From: Coleofasciculus sp040219735
GTDB taxonomy: Bacteria > Cyanobacteriota > Cyanobacteriia > Cyanobacteriales > Coleofasciculaceae
NCBI GenBank assembly: GCA_040219735.1
Contig: JAVJRX010000165.1
DNA length: 64,000 nucleotides
Reading direction: 5' to 3' (one strand)
Below the pieces are notes generated by a model, which was given only the letters and a program-made list of their open reading frames with translations, was not told where the DNA came from and searched no databases. This document shows positions 27,058 through 35,739 of this stretch, piece after piece; within the stretch, counting starts at the first letter, position 1, and each line of letters opens with the position of its first letter. The translations under genes and the position numbers were made by a program.

Positions 27058-28083
27058 TTAGGTTTTCTGCTTTTCCGCATAGGCTTTTACAAAGCGATCA
27101 TCTAAGAGTTTATCCAAATCAGGGGCTTGTTCAATCAAACCATTCTCTACTAAAAATGTACTAATTTCTTGAGCCGCATAAGGCAGCGATGTCATGTCAT
27201 CTCCCGGTTCAAACGCGGCTAAATTATCCTCGATACTAAAAATAGTCGTTCCAGCATCATATTCCTTATATTCATCAACCGTAACTCCTGCTCGTTTGGC
27301 TAAAATTTGCAAAGACTTGTCCGAATTTTCATTCATGAAATCCAGCGTATCAAACCAAGTATTTACCAAAGCTTGCACCGCTTCCGGGCGTTCCTCAAGC
27401 ATTTGCCGACTCACAACTAGATGATCAGGAATCGCACCGGGAAAGTCCTTAGAACTAAACAACTCTTTACTTCCAGGACGTTCAAGTGCCTTCGTCGTAA
27501 ACGGTGCAAATACACCCACAGCATCAACCTGTCCGGCGACAAATGCGGCAGAGGCTGCCCCTGTTTCTAAGGGTTTGATTTCCACCTCATCTGGAGATAA
27601 TCCAGCTTTTTTTAATCCTAAGAGTAAAAGAAAATGATCAACTGTACCCGCTTCTACAGCAACCGTTTTTCCTTGCAAATCCTTTATGGCATTAATTCCC
27701 TCACGAACAATAATTTTGTCATTTCCGGTTGAATTATCATTGACCAAAACAATGACTTGATCTGAGCCAGCCGCAACAGAGCTAATCGTGTCATTCAAGG
27801 TTTGGGTATTGGCATCTAACTGACCTGCGGCTAGGGCATTAATTGAATCCAGATAGCCATCAAACCACTTCAAATCTACTTTCACATCATTGGCGGCAAA
27901 GAGTTGTTCTTCCTCGGCGATTTGCCAGGGAAACCAACCGGGCCACGCACTGAATCCCATCTGAACGGCTGGTGTTGAAGGGGATTCAGAGGTGGAGACA
28001 TCAGTAGCAGGAGTACAGCTAACCGCAATAGTTAAACTGACAAAAAATAAGGTAAAGCAGGTAACAATAGTCCGAATTTTCAT
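27058..28083 (-). CDS. ABC substrate-binding lipoprotein (NitT/TauT type)
   Basis: Starting at MKIRTIVTCF gives 341 aa; a GTG at 28107 is an alternative. A lipoprotein signal with lipobox LTIAVSC puts the mature protein on the periplasmic side of the inner membrane. The fold is SBP class II with SAWPGWFPWQIAEEEQLF and the domain hinge near VAVEAGTVDHFLLLLGL. It likely feeds the permease/ATPase pair. The ligand is unknown; the WPGWFPW start is like binding proteins annotated for sulfonates or nitrate, but this is not decisive. Confidence 0.88.
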   Translation of the reverse strand: MKIRTIVTCFTLFFVSLTIAVSCTPATDVSTSESPSTPAVQMGFSAWPGWFPWQIAEEEQLFAANDVKVDLKWFDGYLDSINALAAGQLDANTQTLNDTISSVAAGSDQVIVLVNDNSTGNDKIIVREGINAIKDLQGKTVAVEAGTVDHFLLLLGLKKAGLSPDEVEIKPLETGAASAAFVAGQVDAVGVFAPFTTKALERPGSKELFSSKDFPGAIPDHLVVSRQMLEERPEAVQALVNTWFDTLDFMNENSDKSLQILAKRAGVTVDEYKEYDAGTTIFSIEDNLAAFEPGDDMTSLPYAAQEISTFLVENGLIEQAPDLDKLLDDRFVKAYAEKQKT

Positions 28084-28113
28084 ATTTTTAAACTCAAAAT
28101 TTAACACTTGGTC

Positions 28114-28172
28114 GGGGCGGGTTTAGTTACATTTGGGTAAAGGAAGAGAGGATAGTAGTGAAACCCGCCCCT
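28114..28172. repeat. GGGCGGGTTTAG inverted-repeat element, copy 4
   Basis: GGGGCGGGTTTAG...AAACCCGCCCCT, 59 bp, in the spacer between the two binding-protein genes. It is close in length to copies 1 and 6 but with different internal bases. Confidence 0.75.
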
Positions 28173-28189
28173 ACACACTCAAAACTTTC

Positions 28190-29749
28190 TTAGTTAACTC
28201 GAACTAAGCGGATTTCTGTACGCTGTTGACGGGGATCTGTCGGCGGAATTCCAGACAGGGGTTGATTAAAGCCTTTGCCTTCTGCGACAAAGTTATGCTT
28301 AAGACCACGATTTTGTAGGTAGTTCACAACAACTTGGGCGCGTTGTTGACTTAAGGTTTGGTTCAGGGTTGCTGTCCCTGTTTTCGAGGTATGACCAATC
28401 ACTCGCACGGCTACAGTTTGGGGATTAAACTCTTGAATTTCATTGGTTAACTGATTCAGGGTTTGTTGCCCTTGATTGGTTAATGTTGCTGAGCCAACAC
28501 CAAATTGCACTTCTCCTCGCACTTCTAAGTTGCCAATATCTGGGGCAGCAGTAATCTTTTGGGCTGAGACTTGAGGCACAGCGGCAATGGTTTCTCCCTT
28601 GCCCGATAGTCGGTCTGCCAGTTCTGGGTTATCGGCACGCACTAAGCTAATTAAGGTTTCGGTATTATTTGTGGCTTTGGTGAGAAACTGAGGTGAAAAT
28701 AAGGTCTGGGGGGCTTGAGGAACATCATTTAATCGACCCGCTAAAACTAATACAGCGGCGGTGGAACCAATCCGTTTTTCTAGGATATTATCACTCATCC
28801 ATTGCTGGGCTTCAGAGGCAGTAAAAAAGTCAATTCCCTGTAAAACGGCACTAGCTTCACTAGAAGATAATTCCCCATCTTCTGCGATTTGCGTTTTTAA
28901 TTGGGAGGGTTCGCGAACATTAGCGTCAATCCGGCGATAGTAGGCTTCCAGTAATTCTGAAATTTTCTCAGGTTGAGACTCAATCAAGCGATTGGATGCC
29001 ACAATCACATCCACAATGGCTTGGGGTGCATCCTGACTGGATAAAACGACAGTATGCCCTTGTTTTTTGGCTTGGGTGACATAGGGTTCCCAAATCACCG
29101 CCACCGCCACATTCTGATTGGGATCTTGTAAAAGTTGCCACGCCTCAGACGCATCAGCGACTTTTTTGACTTGAAAATCAGCCAGCTTAAACGCCTCAAA
29201 CTTGGTACTCAACACCAGCGCCAGGTACTCACTGGGGGTATCCCCCGCAAAGGTGAGGGTTAACTGTCGTCCTTGCGATCGCTCCTGCTCAACTAATCGC
29301 TTAAGATCTAAGAGTGACTTAAGATTTGGATATTTCTTCGTATTCAGCACAACGGCATCAGCGCCTACCGTGCGGTCAATCAAGCCAATAATTTGTCCTT
29401 CGGGTTGTTGTTGCAGGAACTGATCTAATGTCGTGACTAATAAATCTGCTTTTCCCTGATTCAATAATTCAGCCCGTTTGGCTTGATCAAACTCATCTTG
29501 ATAGCGCAGTTTGAGCCCAACCTCTTCTAATGCCTTTTGAAACGGCTGACTGCGAAACGTGCTATAGCCGCTGAATGTATCTCCCAGAATCCTCAGTTCA
29601 CCTTTGGCGGCTTTGGTTTGAGTCTGACTTGACAGATTAGGAACTAGATCAGGTGCCGCCTTATTCAACACCCACAGACCACCTCCAATCAGACCCAAGG
29701 TAGCGGCTAAAGCTAAAATCAATACTAGCGGATTATCGCGTTTACTCAT
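28190..29749 (-). CDS. Substrate-binding protein fused to an OmpA peptidoglycan-binding domain
   Basis: A 519-aa protein: an N-terminal membrane anchor (about 7-28; LVLILALAATLGLIGGGLWV), a NitT/TauT-like periplasmic binding domain (about 50-350; GELRILGDTFSGYSTF, LTFAGDTPSEYLAL) and a C-terminal OmpA domain (about 405-519; VQFGVGSATLTNQGQQ, VIGHTSKTGTATLNQTLSQQRAQVV, TEIRLVRVN). The OmpA part should bind peptidoglycan, so the binding domain would be tied to both membrane and wall. It is the first gene of the transporter cluster. The combination suggests capture or sensing rather than classical free delivery. Confidence 0.88.
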   Translation of the reverse strand: MSKRDNPLVLILALAATLGLIGGGLWVLNKAAPDLVPNLSSQTQTKAAKGELRILGDTFSGYSTFRSQPFQKALEEVGLKLRYQDEFDQAKRAELLNQGKADLLVTTLDQFLQQQPEGQIIGLIDRTVGADAVVLNTKKYPNLKSLLDLKRLVEQERSQGRQLTLTFAGDTPSEYLALVLSTKFEAFKLADFQVKKVADASEAWQLLQDPNQNVAVAVIWEPYVTQAKKQGHTVVLSSQDAPQAIVDVIVASNRLIESQPEKISELLEAYYRRIDANVREPSQLKTQIAEDGELSSSEASAVLQGIDFFTASEAQQWMSDNILEKRIGSTAAVLVLAGRLNDVPQAPQTLFSPQFLTKATNNTETLISLVRADNPELADRLSGKGETIAAVPQVSAQKITAAPDIGNLEVRGEVQFGVGSATLTNQGQQTLNQLTNEIQEFNPQTVAVRVIGHTSKTGTATLNQTLSQQRAQVVVNYLQNRGLKHNFVAEGKGFNQPLSGIPPTDPRQQRTEIRLVRVN

Positions 29750-30137
29750 AACCTATAATCGACCTATTCCATTTCACTATGCTAGCGGCTGATTTGTTGT
29801 ACTTTATGTAACATTTTTGCGCGGGTTTCTGTAAAGTTATGGTTTTTACAGATGTCACCGCATCCATGAATCAACCCAGATGCCGTAGGTCTACTCTCAC
29901 TCACGCTCTCATTTTTAGTGGGTATCTGCAAGTTTCTCTCTAAATTTTGGCAGATTCAATGGGAAAAAGTCAGGAATAAAGCACGGATTAGCTCGGAATA
30001 AGTCAGGCTCTCACTCAAGATGGCTCAAGTTAATTCAGATAGATGTCACGCGGCTTAATCCTAAATCTGTTGAGCAACAAAGGCTTATTTCTGTGACATT
30101 CAGATTAAGATAGTTCTACTGGAGTGGAGAATTTTTC
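29750..30137. other. 388-bp divergent intergenic region
   Basis: No gene or recognised RNA. It should carry promoters for the binding-protein/OmpA gene and for the SMR-type gene; no strong operator was recognised. Confidence 0.5.
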
Positions 30138-30470
30138 ATGAACGCTTATTTTGCTTTAGTTATTTCGATTATGATCGGTATCGGTGGGCAGCTAAGCCTT
30201 AAAGCTGGTGCTATTCAGGGTATTGGCAATAAGCTTTTCTTTCTTGAGCCCTACATTATTGTGGGATTGTCGTCTTATTTCTGTGCTTCCCTTTTTTACA
30301 TCTTTGCCCTTAGGGAAATTCCTGTTTCTGTAGCTTTTCCCAGCGTTTCGATTAGCTATGTAGCGGTCGCTTTTTTGGCTCACTTAATTTGGGGAGAACC
30401 TTTTGGCATTAGACAGGTTATCGCCTTGGGACTAATTGGTCTGGGAATATACATATTATCCCAGAAGTGA
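30138..30470 (+). CDS. SMR/EamA-type small membrane transporter
   Basis: A 110-aa protein with four membrane helices (MNAYFALVISIMIGIGG; PYIIVGLSSYFCASLFYIF; VSVAFPSVSISYVAVAFLAHL; QVIALGLIGLGIYIL). Length and topology match small multidrug resistance proteins, but the conserved TM1 glutamate needed for drug/proton exchange is absent; GGQLSLKAG in its place is closer to ArnE/ArnF-type lipid-linked sugar flippases. The GGAG ribosome site is good. Probably a flippase or a dimerising partner. Confidence 0.85.
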   Translation: MNAYFALVISIMIGIGGQLSLKAGAIQGIGNKLFFLEPYIIVGLSSYFCASLFYIFALREIPVSVAFPSVSISYVAVAFLAHLIWGEPFGIRQVIALGLIGLGIYILSQK

Positions 30471-30554
30471 ATCCTTTATCTGGGACAACGATTAAAATAC
30501 GCACCCAAAGAGGGTCACATTAAGTATTTTCAGAGTTTTTGCATCAGTTTTAGT

Positions 30555-30623
30555 ACTCGCGACTATCCAGAAGGAACATTGAATAGATCCCCACCGTACA
30601 GGCGGGTGGGGAATTCCGCGAGT
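30555..30623. repeat. IS200/IS605-like end hairpin downstream of apcF
   Basis: An outer stem ACTCGCG / CGCGAGT encloses an inner stem TCCCCACC / GGTGGGGA (30588-30612). The minus-strand form (GAATTCCCCACCC...GGTGGGGATC) resembles right ends of cyanobacterial IS200/IS605 elements. No transposase lies beside it; it may also serve as the apcF 3' hairpin. Confidence 0.5.
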
Positions 30624-30627
30624 TAGG

Positions 30628-31137
30628 TTAAATATTGCGTTCGCTTAATTCACGGGTCATGTAATCGAATGGCTGATCCACAAATGCCGTATTAGCAACT
30701 CCCCCGGCGGCGACTTGCTCTTTCACGATATCTTTCATAATTTGGATACCGCGAACAGTCGGACCAATGGGAACCCCCAAGGAATTGTAGGTTTCCCGTA
30801 AACCTTGCAGTACTCGTTCGTCAAGCACATCCATACTCCCAGCAACCAGTGCATAACTGGCATAGCGCAGATAATAGTCCATATCCCGCAAACAAGCGGC
30901 ATAGCGACGAGTCGTGTAAGCATTGCCACCCGGACGAATCAGTTCCGGGACATCTTCAAAAAGTTGCGATCCTGCCTGCTTGACAATTGAGGCTGAATTA
31001 GTATTAATCACGGCGGCTGCCATGATTCGGGCTGTACCACTGTCAAAGTAAGATTTGAGTGAATCGATCGCATCGCGATCGAGGTAACGACCAGTGATGT
31101 CGTAATTTCTAATCAGGCTTGTAATCGCATCCCGCAT
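30628..31137 (-). CDS. apcF: Phycobilisome core component, allophycocyanin beta-18 subunit
   Basis: The start at 31137 (MRDAITSLIRNYDITGRYLD) has GGAGAG upstream and gives 169 aa, the family length. The phycocyanobilin cysteine lies in YAACLRDMDYYLRYASYAL, with RPGGNAYTTRRYA before it; the tail FDYMTRELSERNI distinguishes ApcF from ApcB. It sits in the terminal-emitter trimers of the core and helps pass energy to photosystem II. Other apc genes are not adjacent, as is common for apcF. Confidence 0.93.
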   Translation of the reverse strand: MRDAITSLIRNYDITGRYLDRDAIDSLKSYFDSGTARIMAAAVINTNSASIVKQAGSQLFEDVPELIRPGGNAYTTRRYAACLRDMDYYLRYASYALVAGSMDVLDERVLQGLRETYNSLGVPIGPTVRGIQIMKDIVKEQVAAGGVANTAFVDQPFDYMTRELSERNI

Positions 31138-31496
31138 GAGTCGGCTCTCCAAATCTGTATATCTTTATCTATTTATCTTGCCAGTTATTGCAGCACGGCT
31201 ACAAAAAATTCCCACAAACAAAATGGACATAACGGAACAAAACCTAGCCTTGTATGTTTATACTGTTGGCGTTCCATCCCCATCCACATGTGACCCGCCT
31301 GCTGAACCCTGTTCTTTGATCACATAAGCTGGACTCACCCAAGTATTGCTCCCAAGGCAACTTGGCTTATCTGCACTAGAATACGTCATGGTTGAGCGGA
31401 TTGACAAATAGGAGATGGGTAATCCTTATTATTTTGTAACATTTGAGACAATTTAATCGTTTTCTGAGGATACCCAGAATCAGGAAACTAGATTCT
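31138..31496. other. Divergent apcF/glnA spacer, upstream part
   Basis: No gene supported. A TTGACA box at 31401-31406 lacks a well-spaced -10. The apcF promoter must lie here or just upstream of it. Confidence 0.4.
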
Positions 31497-31538
31497 GTAA
31501 CTTTGGATACAAAAGCTCCCTCTGCCTCTCCCTAGGAT
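31497..31538 (+). promoter_or_regulatory. NtcA-activated promoter of glnA
   Basis: GTA-N8-TAC at 31497-31510 (GTAACTTTGGATAC) is a perfect NtcA site, and exactly 22 nt after it comes the -10 element TAGGAT at 31533-31538. This is the canonical class II NtcA promoter, active under nitrogen limitation with 2-oxoglutarate. Transcription should begin near 31545. Confidence 0.88.
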
Positions 31539-31544
31539 GAGTCA

Positions 31545-31921
31545 GATACAAAGGAGACAGGTTTCAAGCCCAATCAGGTTGTTGAGGTAAACCTGAGATG
31601 GTACGACAACGGCTCCCCGGCTTAGGGAGAAAGCTCGCACCAATGTATCTTGTCTCGTTTCTCACACTCAGGGGACAAACTGACGGGTCTACCCATGTTT
31701 GCAGCTCCTGCCACTGATAACCGTATCGTTTCCTGGTTAATCACATGTCTAGTATGTTTGTGCGACACTTGATTCCTAATCTCCCCCGTAGTCCTAAGCG
31801 TCAGGTTGAGAACAGGCATGACCGTCTGTCTAAGCCGGTGAGAACCTGAACAAGTCTTCCTCCATCGTTCAACTATTTGAACTTTTCTAAACAATAGTCC
31901 AATTGACAAAAGGAGTCATTC
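31545..31921 (+). other. Long glnA 5' leader (about 377 nt)
   Basis: If transcription starts after the NtcA -10 box, about 377 nt precede the coding region. Several complementary G/C-rich segments are visible (e.g. AGGTTTCAAGCC and GGTAAACCTGAG) and AAAGGAG supplies the ribosome site. I looked for the cyanobacterial glutamine-riboswitch core (CGTTCATCC...GGAAGTAGG) and did not find it. Confidence 0.45.
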
Positions 31922-33343
31922 ATGCCAGAAACGCCCCAAGAGGTCTTGAAAATGATTCAAGACGAAAACATTCAAATTATTGACCTCAAATTCATTGACA
32001 TGCCAGGGGTCTGGCAGCACTGCTCGTTTTACTACGATCAAATTGACGAAAGTGCTTTTGAAGATGGGGTAGCGTTCGACGGGTCAAGTATTCGCGGTTG
32101 GAAAGCCATTAACGAATCAGACATGTCAATGGTTCCCGATCCGAAAACGGCTTGGATTGACCCATTCATGCAAGAAAAAACCCTGAGCATGATTTGCTCG
32201 ATTAAAGAGCCTCGTACTGGTGAATGGTACAGCCGTGACCCCCGCACCATCGCCCAAAAAGCATTGGACTTTTTGAAATCTACTGGACTTGGGGATATTG
32301 CCTTCTTTGGTCCAGAAGCCGAGTTCTTTATCTTCGACGATGTTCGCTTTGATCAAACTGAGAACAAAGGGTTCTACTATGTAGACAGCGTTGAAGGGCG
32401 TTGGAATTCAGGACGGGAAGAAGCCGGCGGGAACTTGGGATATAAACCTCGCTACAAAGAAGGATACTTCCCCGTTTCGCCTACGGATACGATGCAAGAC
32501 ATGCGTACCGAAATGCTGCTAACCATGGCTCAATGTGGTGTGCCTATTGAAAAGCATCACCACGAAGTTGCTACAGGGGGACAGAACGAACTCGGTGTCC
32601 GTTTTGCACCAATCGTCGAAGCCGGTGACTTCTTGATGGTTTACAAATATGTGGTTAAAAATGTTGCCAAGAAGTATGGCAAAACTGCCACATTTATGCC
32701 CAAACCCCTGTTTAATGACAACGGTTCTGGGATGCACACCCACCAGTCGATTTGGAAAGAAGGGAAACCCCTGTTCTTCGGCGATGGCTACGCTCAAATG
32801 AGCAAGATGGCGCTGCATTATATCGGCGGCTTGCTCAGACATGCGCCAGCGCTGCTAGCTTTGACCAACCCAACGACTAACTCCTATAAGCGCTTGGTGC
32901 CAGGCTTTGAAGCGCCTGTGAACTTAGCTTACTCTCAAGGAAACCGTTCAGCTTCCATCCGGATTCCCCTCTCTGGTGACAATCCCAAGGCGAAGCGGAT
33001 GGAATTCCGTTGTCCTGATGCGACTTGTAATCCCTATATTGCCTTTGCGGCGATGTTGTGTGCAGGCTTGGATGGGATTAAGAACGAAATTGATCCAGGC
33101 GAACCCTTAGATGTGGATATCTACGACCTCTCACCAGAGGAATTGAGCAAAATCCCGTCAACTCCTGGTTCTCTGGAAGCCGCTTTAGAGCATTTAGAGA
33201 AGGATCATAGCTTCTTGACCAGTACAGGTGTATTCACCGAAGACTTTATCGACAACTGGATTGCCTACAAACTCGATAATGAGATCAACCCGATGCGGTT
33301 GCGTCCTCATCCCTATGAGTTTTCCCTCTACTACGATGTCTAG
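31922..33343 (+). CDS. glnA: Glutamine synthetase type I
   Basis: A 473-aa dodecameric enzyme making glutamine from glutamate, ammonia and ATP; the entry point of nitrogen into GS-GOGAT. Family blocks: FDGSSIRGW, DPFMQEKTLSMICSI, the metal-binding FGPEAEFFIFD, KHHHEVATGGQNE, and NRSASIRIP. Y401 in IYDLSPEE is where enterobacteria adenylylate, though cyanobacteria are known to use inactivating factors (IF7/IF17), neither of which is seen nearby. AAAGGAG is an excellent ribosome site. Expression is NtcA-linked by the promoter and ended by the terminator that follows. Confidence 0.97.
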   Translation: MPETPQEVLKMIQDENIQIIDLKFIDMPGVWQHCSFYYDQIDESAFEDGVAFDGSSIRGWKAINESDMSMVPDPKTAWIDPFMQEKTLSMICSIKEPRTGEWYSRDPRTIAQKALDFLKSTGLGDIAFFGPEAEFFIFDDVRFDQTENKGFYYVDSVEGRWNSGREEAGGNLGYKPRYKEGYFPVSPTDTMQDMRTEMLLTMAQCGVPIEKHHHEVATGGQNELGVRFAPIVEAGDFLMVYKYVVKNVAKKYGKTATFMPKPLFNDNGSGMHTHQSIWKEGKPLFFGDGYAQMSKMALHYIGGLLRHAPALLALTNPTTNSYKRLVPGFEAPVNLAYSQGNRSASIRIPLSGDNPKAKRMEFRCPDATCNPYIAFAAMLCAGLDGIKNEIDPGEPLDVDIYDLSPEELSKIPSTPGSLEAALEHLEKDHSFLTSTGVFTEDFIDNWIAYKLDNEINPMRLRPHPYEFSLYYDV

Positions 33344-33370
33344 TCTCAGAAAATAGCACAAAATGAGAAA

Positions 33371-33400
33371 AAAAGCCATCCCTAGGGGTGGCTTTTTTTT
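33371..33400 (+). terminator. Rho-independent terminator of glnA
   Basis: AAAAGCCATCCC and GGGGTGGCTTTT form the stem (CTA region as loop) followed by a run of eight T, 28 bp after the glnA stop. Confidence 0.93.
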
Positions 33401-33505
33401 GCCTACATCTCCCCTCAACTCTAGGGTTGACTCTGTGAACTTTTTTATTTTTTTAGTTACAATACTTAACAAATGACAATCAGGTAACAACCAGCTTCAC
33501 GACTC

Positions 33506-34579
33506 ATGTCTGATACTTTGACAAAACTGGCATATCAAACATTCCAGCAAGGAAAAGCGGCGTTTGCACTCGCACACAAAAACACAGGATCACAACTACG
33601 GAATCTGATTAATCCTCCAATCAACCAGCTTAGAGCCAAATCCCTCTCTCCAGAAATCCTGCAACTACTTTGGCAAAAGTTCGAGCAGATTCTGGAAACC
33701 GATTGGCAGGATGCGGAGCGGGGCGTGTATCCTAAAAGCCTGCTGTTTGATAACCCTTGGGAAGACTTCTTGCGCTACTATCCAGAGATTTGCCTGGATT
33801 TACTGAACATCTGGGAGAGGGTCAATCAGAATAAATATCAGGAGTTCTCGCCAGAGATTGATATCGAAAATTATCCAAACTACTATCGGCGCAACTTCCA
33901 TTACCAAACCGATGGCTACTTGAGTGATACCTCAGCCAACCTGTATGATTTGCAGGTAGAACTTCTGTTTAATGGTGGGGCTGATCCGATGCGGCGGCGT
34001 GTACTTGCACCGTTAAAGGAAGGACTCAAGGCGTTTGATACCGTTCCTGCTCAACAAATTAAGGTTCTTGATGTAGCCTGTGGAACGGGTCGGACTTTAA
34101 GGATGATTCGGGCAATGCTGCCAAAAGCGTCTCTATTTGGCACAGATTTATCCCCAGCTTATTTGCGTAAAGCCAATCAACTCTTATCGGAGATTCCGGG
34201 GGAATTACCGCAACTGATGCAGGCTAAGGCGGAGGAGTTGCCGTATCGGGATAATTATTTCCACGGTATCACTTGCGTGTTTCTCTTCCACGAACTACCA
34301 CCTTCTATACGTCAGCGCATCATTGAGCAATGCTTCCGCGTCATTCAACCGGGAGGAGTGTTTGTTATCTGTGACTCTATTCAGGCGATTGATTTTCCCC
34401 AATTCATGCCAATGATGGAAAACTTCCCTGCTATATTCCACGAACCCTACTACAGACACTACATTACCGATGATTTAGTCGAACGCCTGACTCAGGCGGG
34501 TTTTGAGGCAATTACAACTCAAAACCACTTTATGAGCAAGTACTGGATTGCTCATAAGCCTGAAGACGCTACGGTGTAG
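33506..34579 (+). CDS. SAM-dependent class I methyltransferase
   Basis: A 357-aa protein. Motif I is VLDVACGTGRTLR (about 191-203), motif II region FGTDLSPAYL, then EELPYRDNYFHGITCVFLFHELP and the post-motif PGGVFVICD. The N-terminal about 150 residues are helical and unique (WEDFLRYYPEICLDLLNIWERV, NYYRRNFHYQTDGYLSD), probably a substrate-binding part. It resembles UbiE/COQ5-type small-molecule methyltransferases conserved in cyanobacteria, but no substrate can be named. It stands alone after the glnA terminator. Confidence 0.88.
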   Translation: MSDTLTKLAYQTFQQGKAAFALAHKNTGSQLRNLINPPINQLRAKSLSPEILQLLWQKFEQILETDWQDAERGVYPKSLLFDNPWEDFLRYYPEICLDLLNIWERVNQNKYQEFSPEIDIENYPNYYRRNFHYQTDGYLSDTSANLYDLQVELLFNGGADPMRRRVLAPLKEGLKAFDTVPAQQIKVLDVACGTGRTLRMIRAMLPKASLFGTDLSPAYLRKANQLLSEIPGELPQLMQAKAEELPYRDNYFHGITCVFLFHELPPSIRQRIIEQCFRVIQPGGVFVICDSIQAIDFPQFMPMMENFPAIFHEPYYRHYITDDLVERLTQAGFEAITTQNHFMSKYWIAHKPEDATV

Positions 34580-34597
34580 AATCGTTCTCGGCAATTA

Positions 34598-34630
34598 AGA
34601 TCCCCGACTTCTTCAAGACGTCGGGGATCT
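34598..34630. repeat. Hairpin repeat, copy 2
   Basis: AGATCCCCGA and TCGGGGATCT enclose CTTCTTCAAGACG; the stem differs from copy 1 (16081-16113) but pairing is kept. Located 19 bp after the methyltransferase gene, where it could act as a weak terminator. Confidence 0.65.
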
Positions 34631-34796
34631 GGGTCTTTGGGGGTAAGTCATCGGGATTAACCGATAAAATAAGCTTGGGGCTACTCCCACCTATCAAGAC
34701 GCCAAATCAAGATTATGGCGTGAGATGAATTGCCAGATTAGGTAAATACCACGCCTTGTGTTATATACAATTGTCAACTGCTATAGAGAAACGTCT

Positions 34797-35300
34797 ATGA
34801 CCACTAAAAAATCGAATCCAGAAACGGTGTCTACAGAAAGCTTGTCAACGGAAGAGATCATCTCCACTGAGTTTATCCAAGATCAGGTTACCGTCAACTA
34901 TGTAGAAACTATCGAAACAGTCATCTCCAGCCTGGAGCAAGATGACAGTGCGATGGTAAGCCATAACGATGAAGGTTATCTCTGGAAGTTTAAGTATGGT
35001 AGCGTTGAAGTCTTTGTCCAATTGACGGGTTCTACAGATGAGGATACGTTTACCGTTTGGTCTTCGGTGCTGCATCTCCCGGCTGAAAAAGAAGCCGAAT
35101 TGATGCGTAGACTTCTGGAAATGAACTGGTCAGATACCTTTGAAGCCCGTTTTGGCATTGTGGATGATCAAGTGGTGGTGTTATCGTCGCGCACGGTGGC
35201 TGAATTATCGCCAGGAGAAATTTCTCGGGCGATTACTATCGTTGCCACGATCGCGGATGATAATGATGAAGCATTACAGGAAGAGTTTGGCGCGTCTTGA
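34797..35300 (+). CDS. YbjN-domain (secretion-chaperone-like) protein
   Basis: The ATG at 34797 (MTTKKSNPETVSTESLSTEE) gives 167 aa; an upstream start at 34758 is less likely. An acidic Ser/Thr/Glu-rich N-terminus is followed by a YbjN-like alpha/beta domain (about 42-160): YLWKFKYGSVEVFVQL, TFTVWSSVLHLPAEKEAELMRRLLEMNW, FGIVDDQVVVLSSRTVAELSPGEISRAI. Such domains share the type III secretion chaperone fold but usually have no secretion context in cyanobacteria. Soluble; role unknown. Confidence 0.85.
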   Translation: MTTKKSNPETVSTESLSTEEIISTEFIQDQVTVNYVETIETVISSLEQDDSAMVSHNDEGYLWKFKYGSVEVFVQLTGSTDEDTFTVWSSVLHLPAEKEAELMRRLLEMNWSDTFEARFGIVDDQVVVLSSRTVAELSPGEISRAITIVATIADDNDEALQEEFGAS

Positions 35301-35739
35301 GTTGTACTACAACCAGACTTCGCGATCGCAACCTCCTCTCATCTATGGCTGATATGGTAATCTCAATTTTTTCTATTCTACTGAGTCGGGTGCAAAACCT
35401 GAGATACCTGTAGTGTTTTTGTAGTATCTTAAATCAAGGCTGTTGAAGCTTAGTTCTTTCCCTTGTCATTAATCTCAGGTATAGGAGTTCAAAACCGCGA
35501 TCGCACCGTCTAGCGTTATCGGCTGTAATGGTTGTGGTGCAAGGGATAGAGACGATTGTCGCCTCGGTTAAACGGATTGGTTATTCTGAGCGAGCGATAT
35601 TACACGCGATCGCACCCCTAGAACAGCAGTCTAGTAATCGAATCATCTCCTGAAATTGCGAAAAACAGTGATTTAGGCGACCCAATCATCCTTTCTTTAT
35701 TTTAATTTTTACTTGATCCAGCTATAAAATCACTACAAT
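35301..35739. other. 439-bp convergent intergenic region
   Basis: Contains several GCGATCGC/GCGATCG sites (near 35323, 35497, 35609) and no recognisable gene, terminator or RNA. Confidence 0.5.

Noticed and set aside
31136..31327. 63-codon frame divergent from apcF
   Set aside because: Starts inside the apcF 5' region with no Shine-Dalgarno; looks like spacer translation.
31622..31909. 95-codon minus-strand frame in the glnA leader
   Set aside because: No start signal and antisense to the expected glnA leader; composition follows the structured leader, not a protein.
31545..31921. Glutamine (glnA) riboswitch
   Set aside because: The core bases expected for the motif were not found, so only a long leader is reported.
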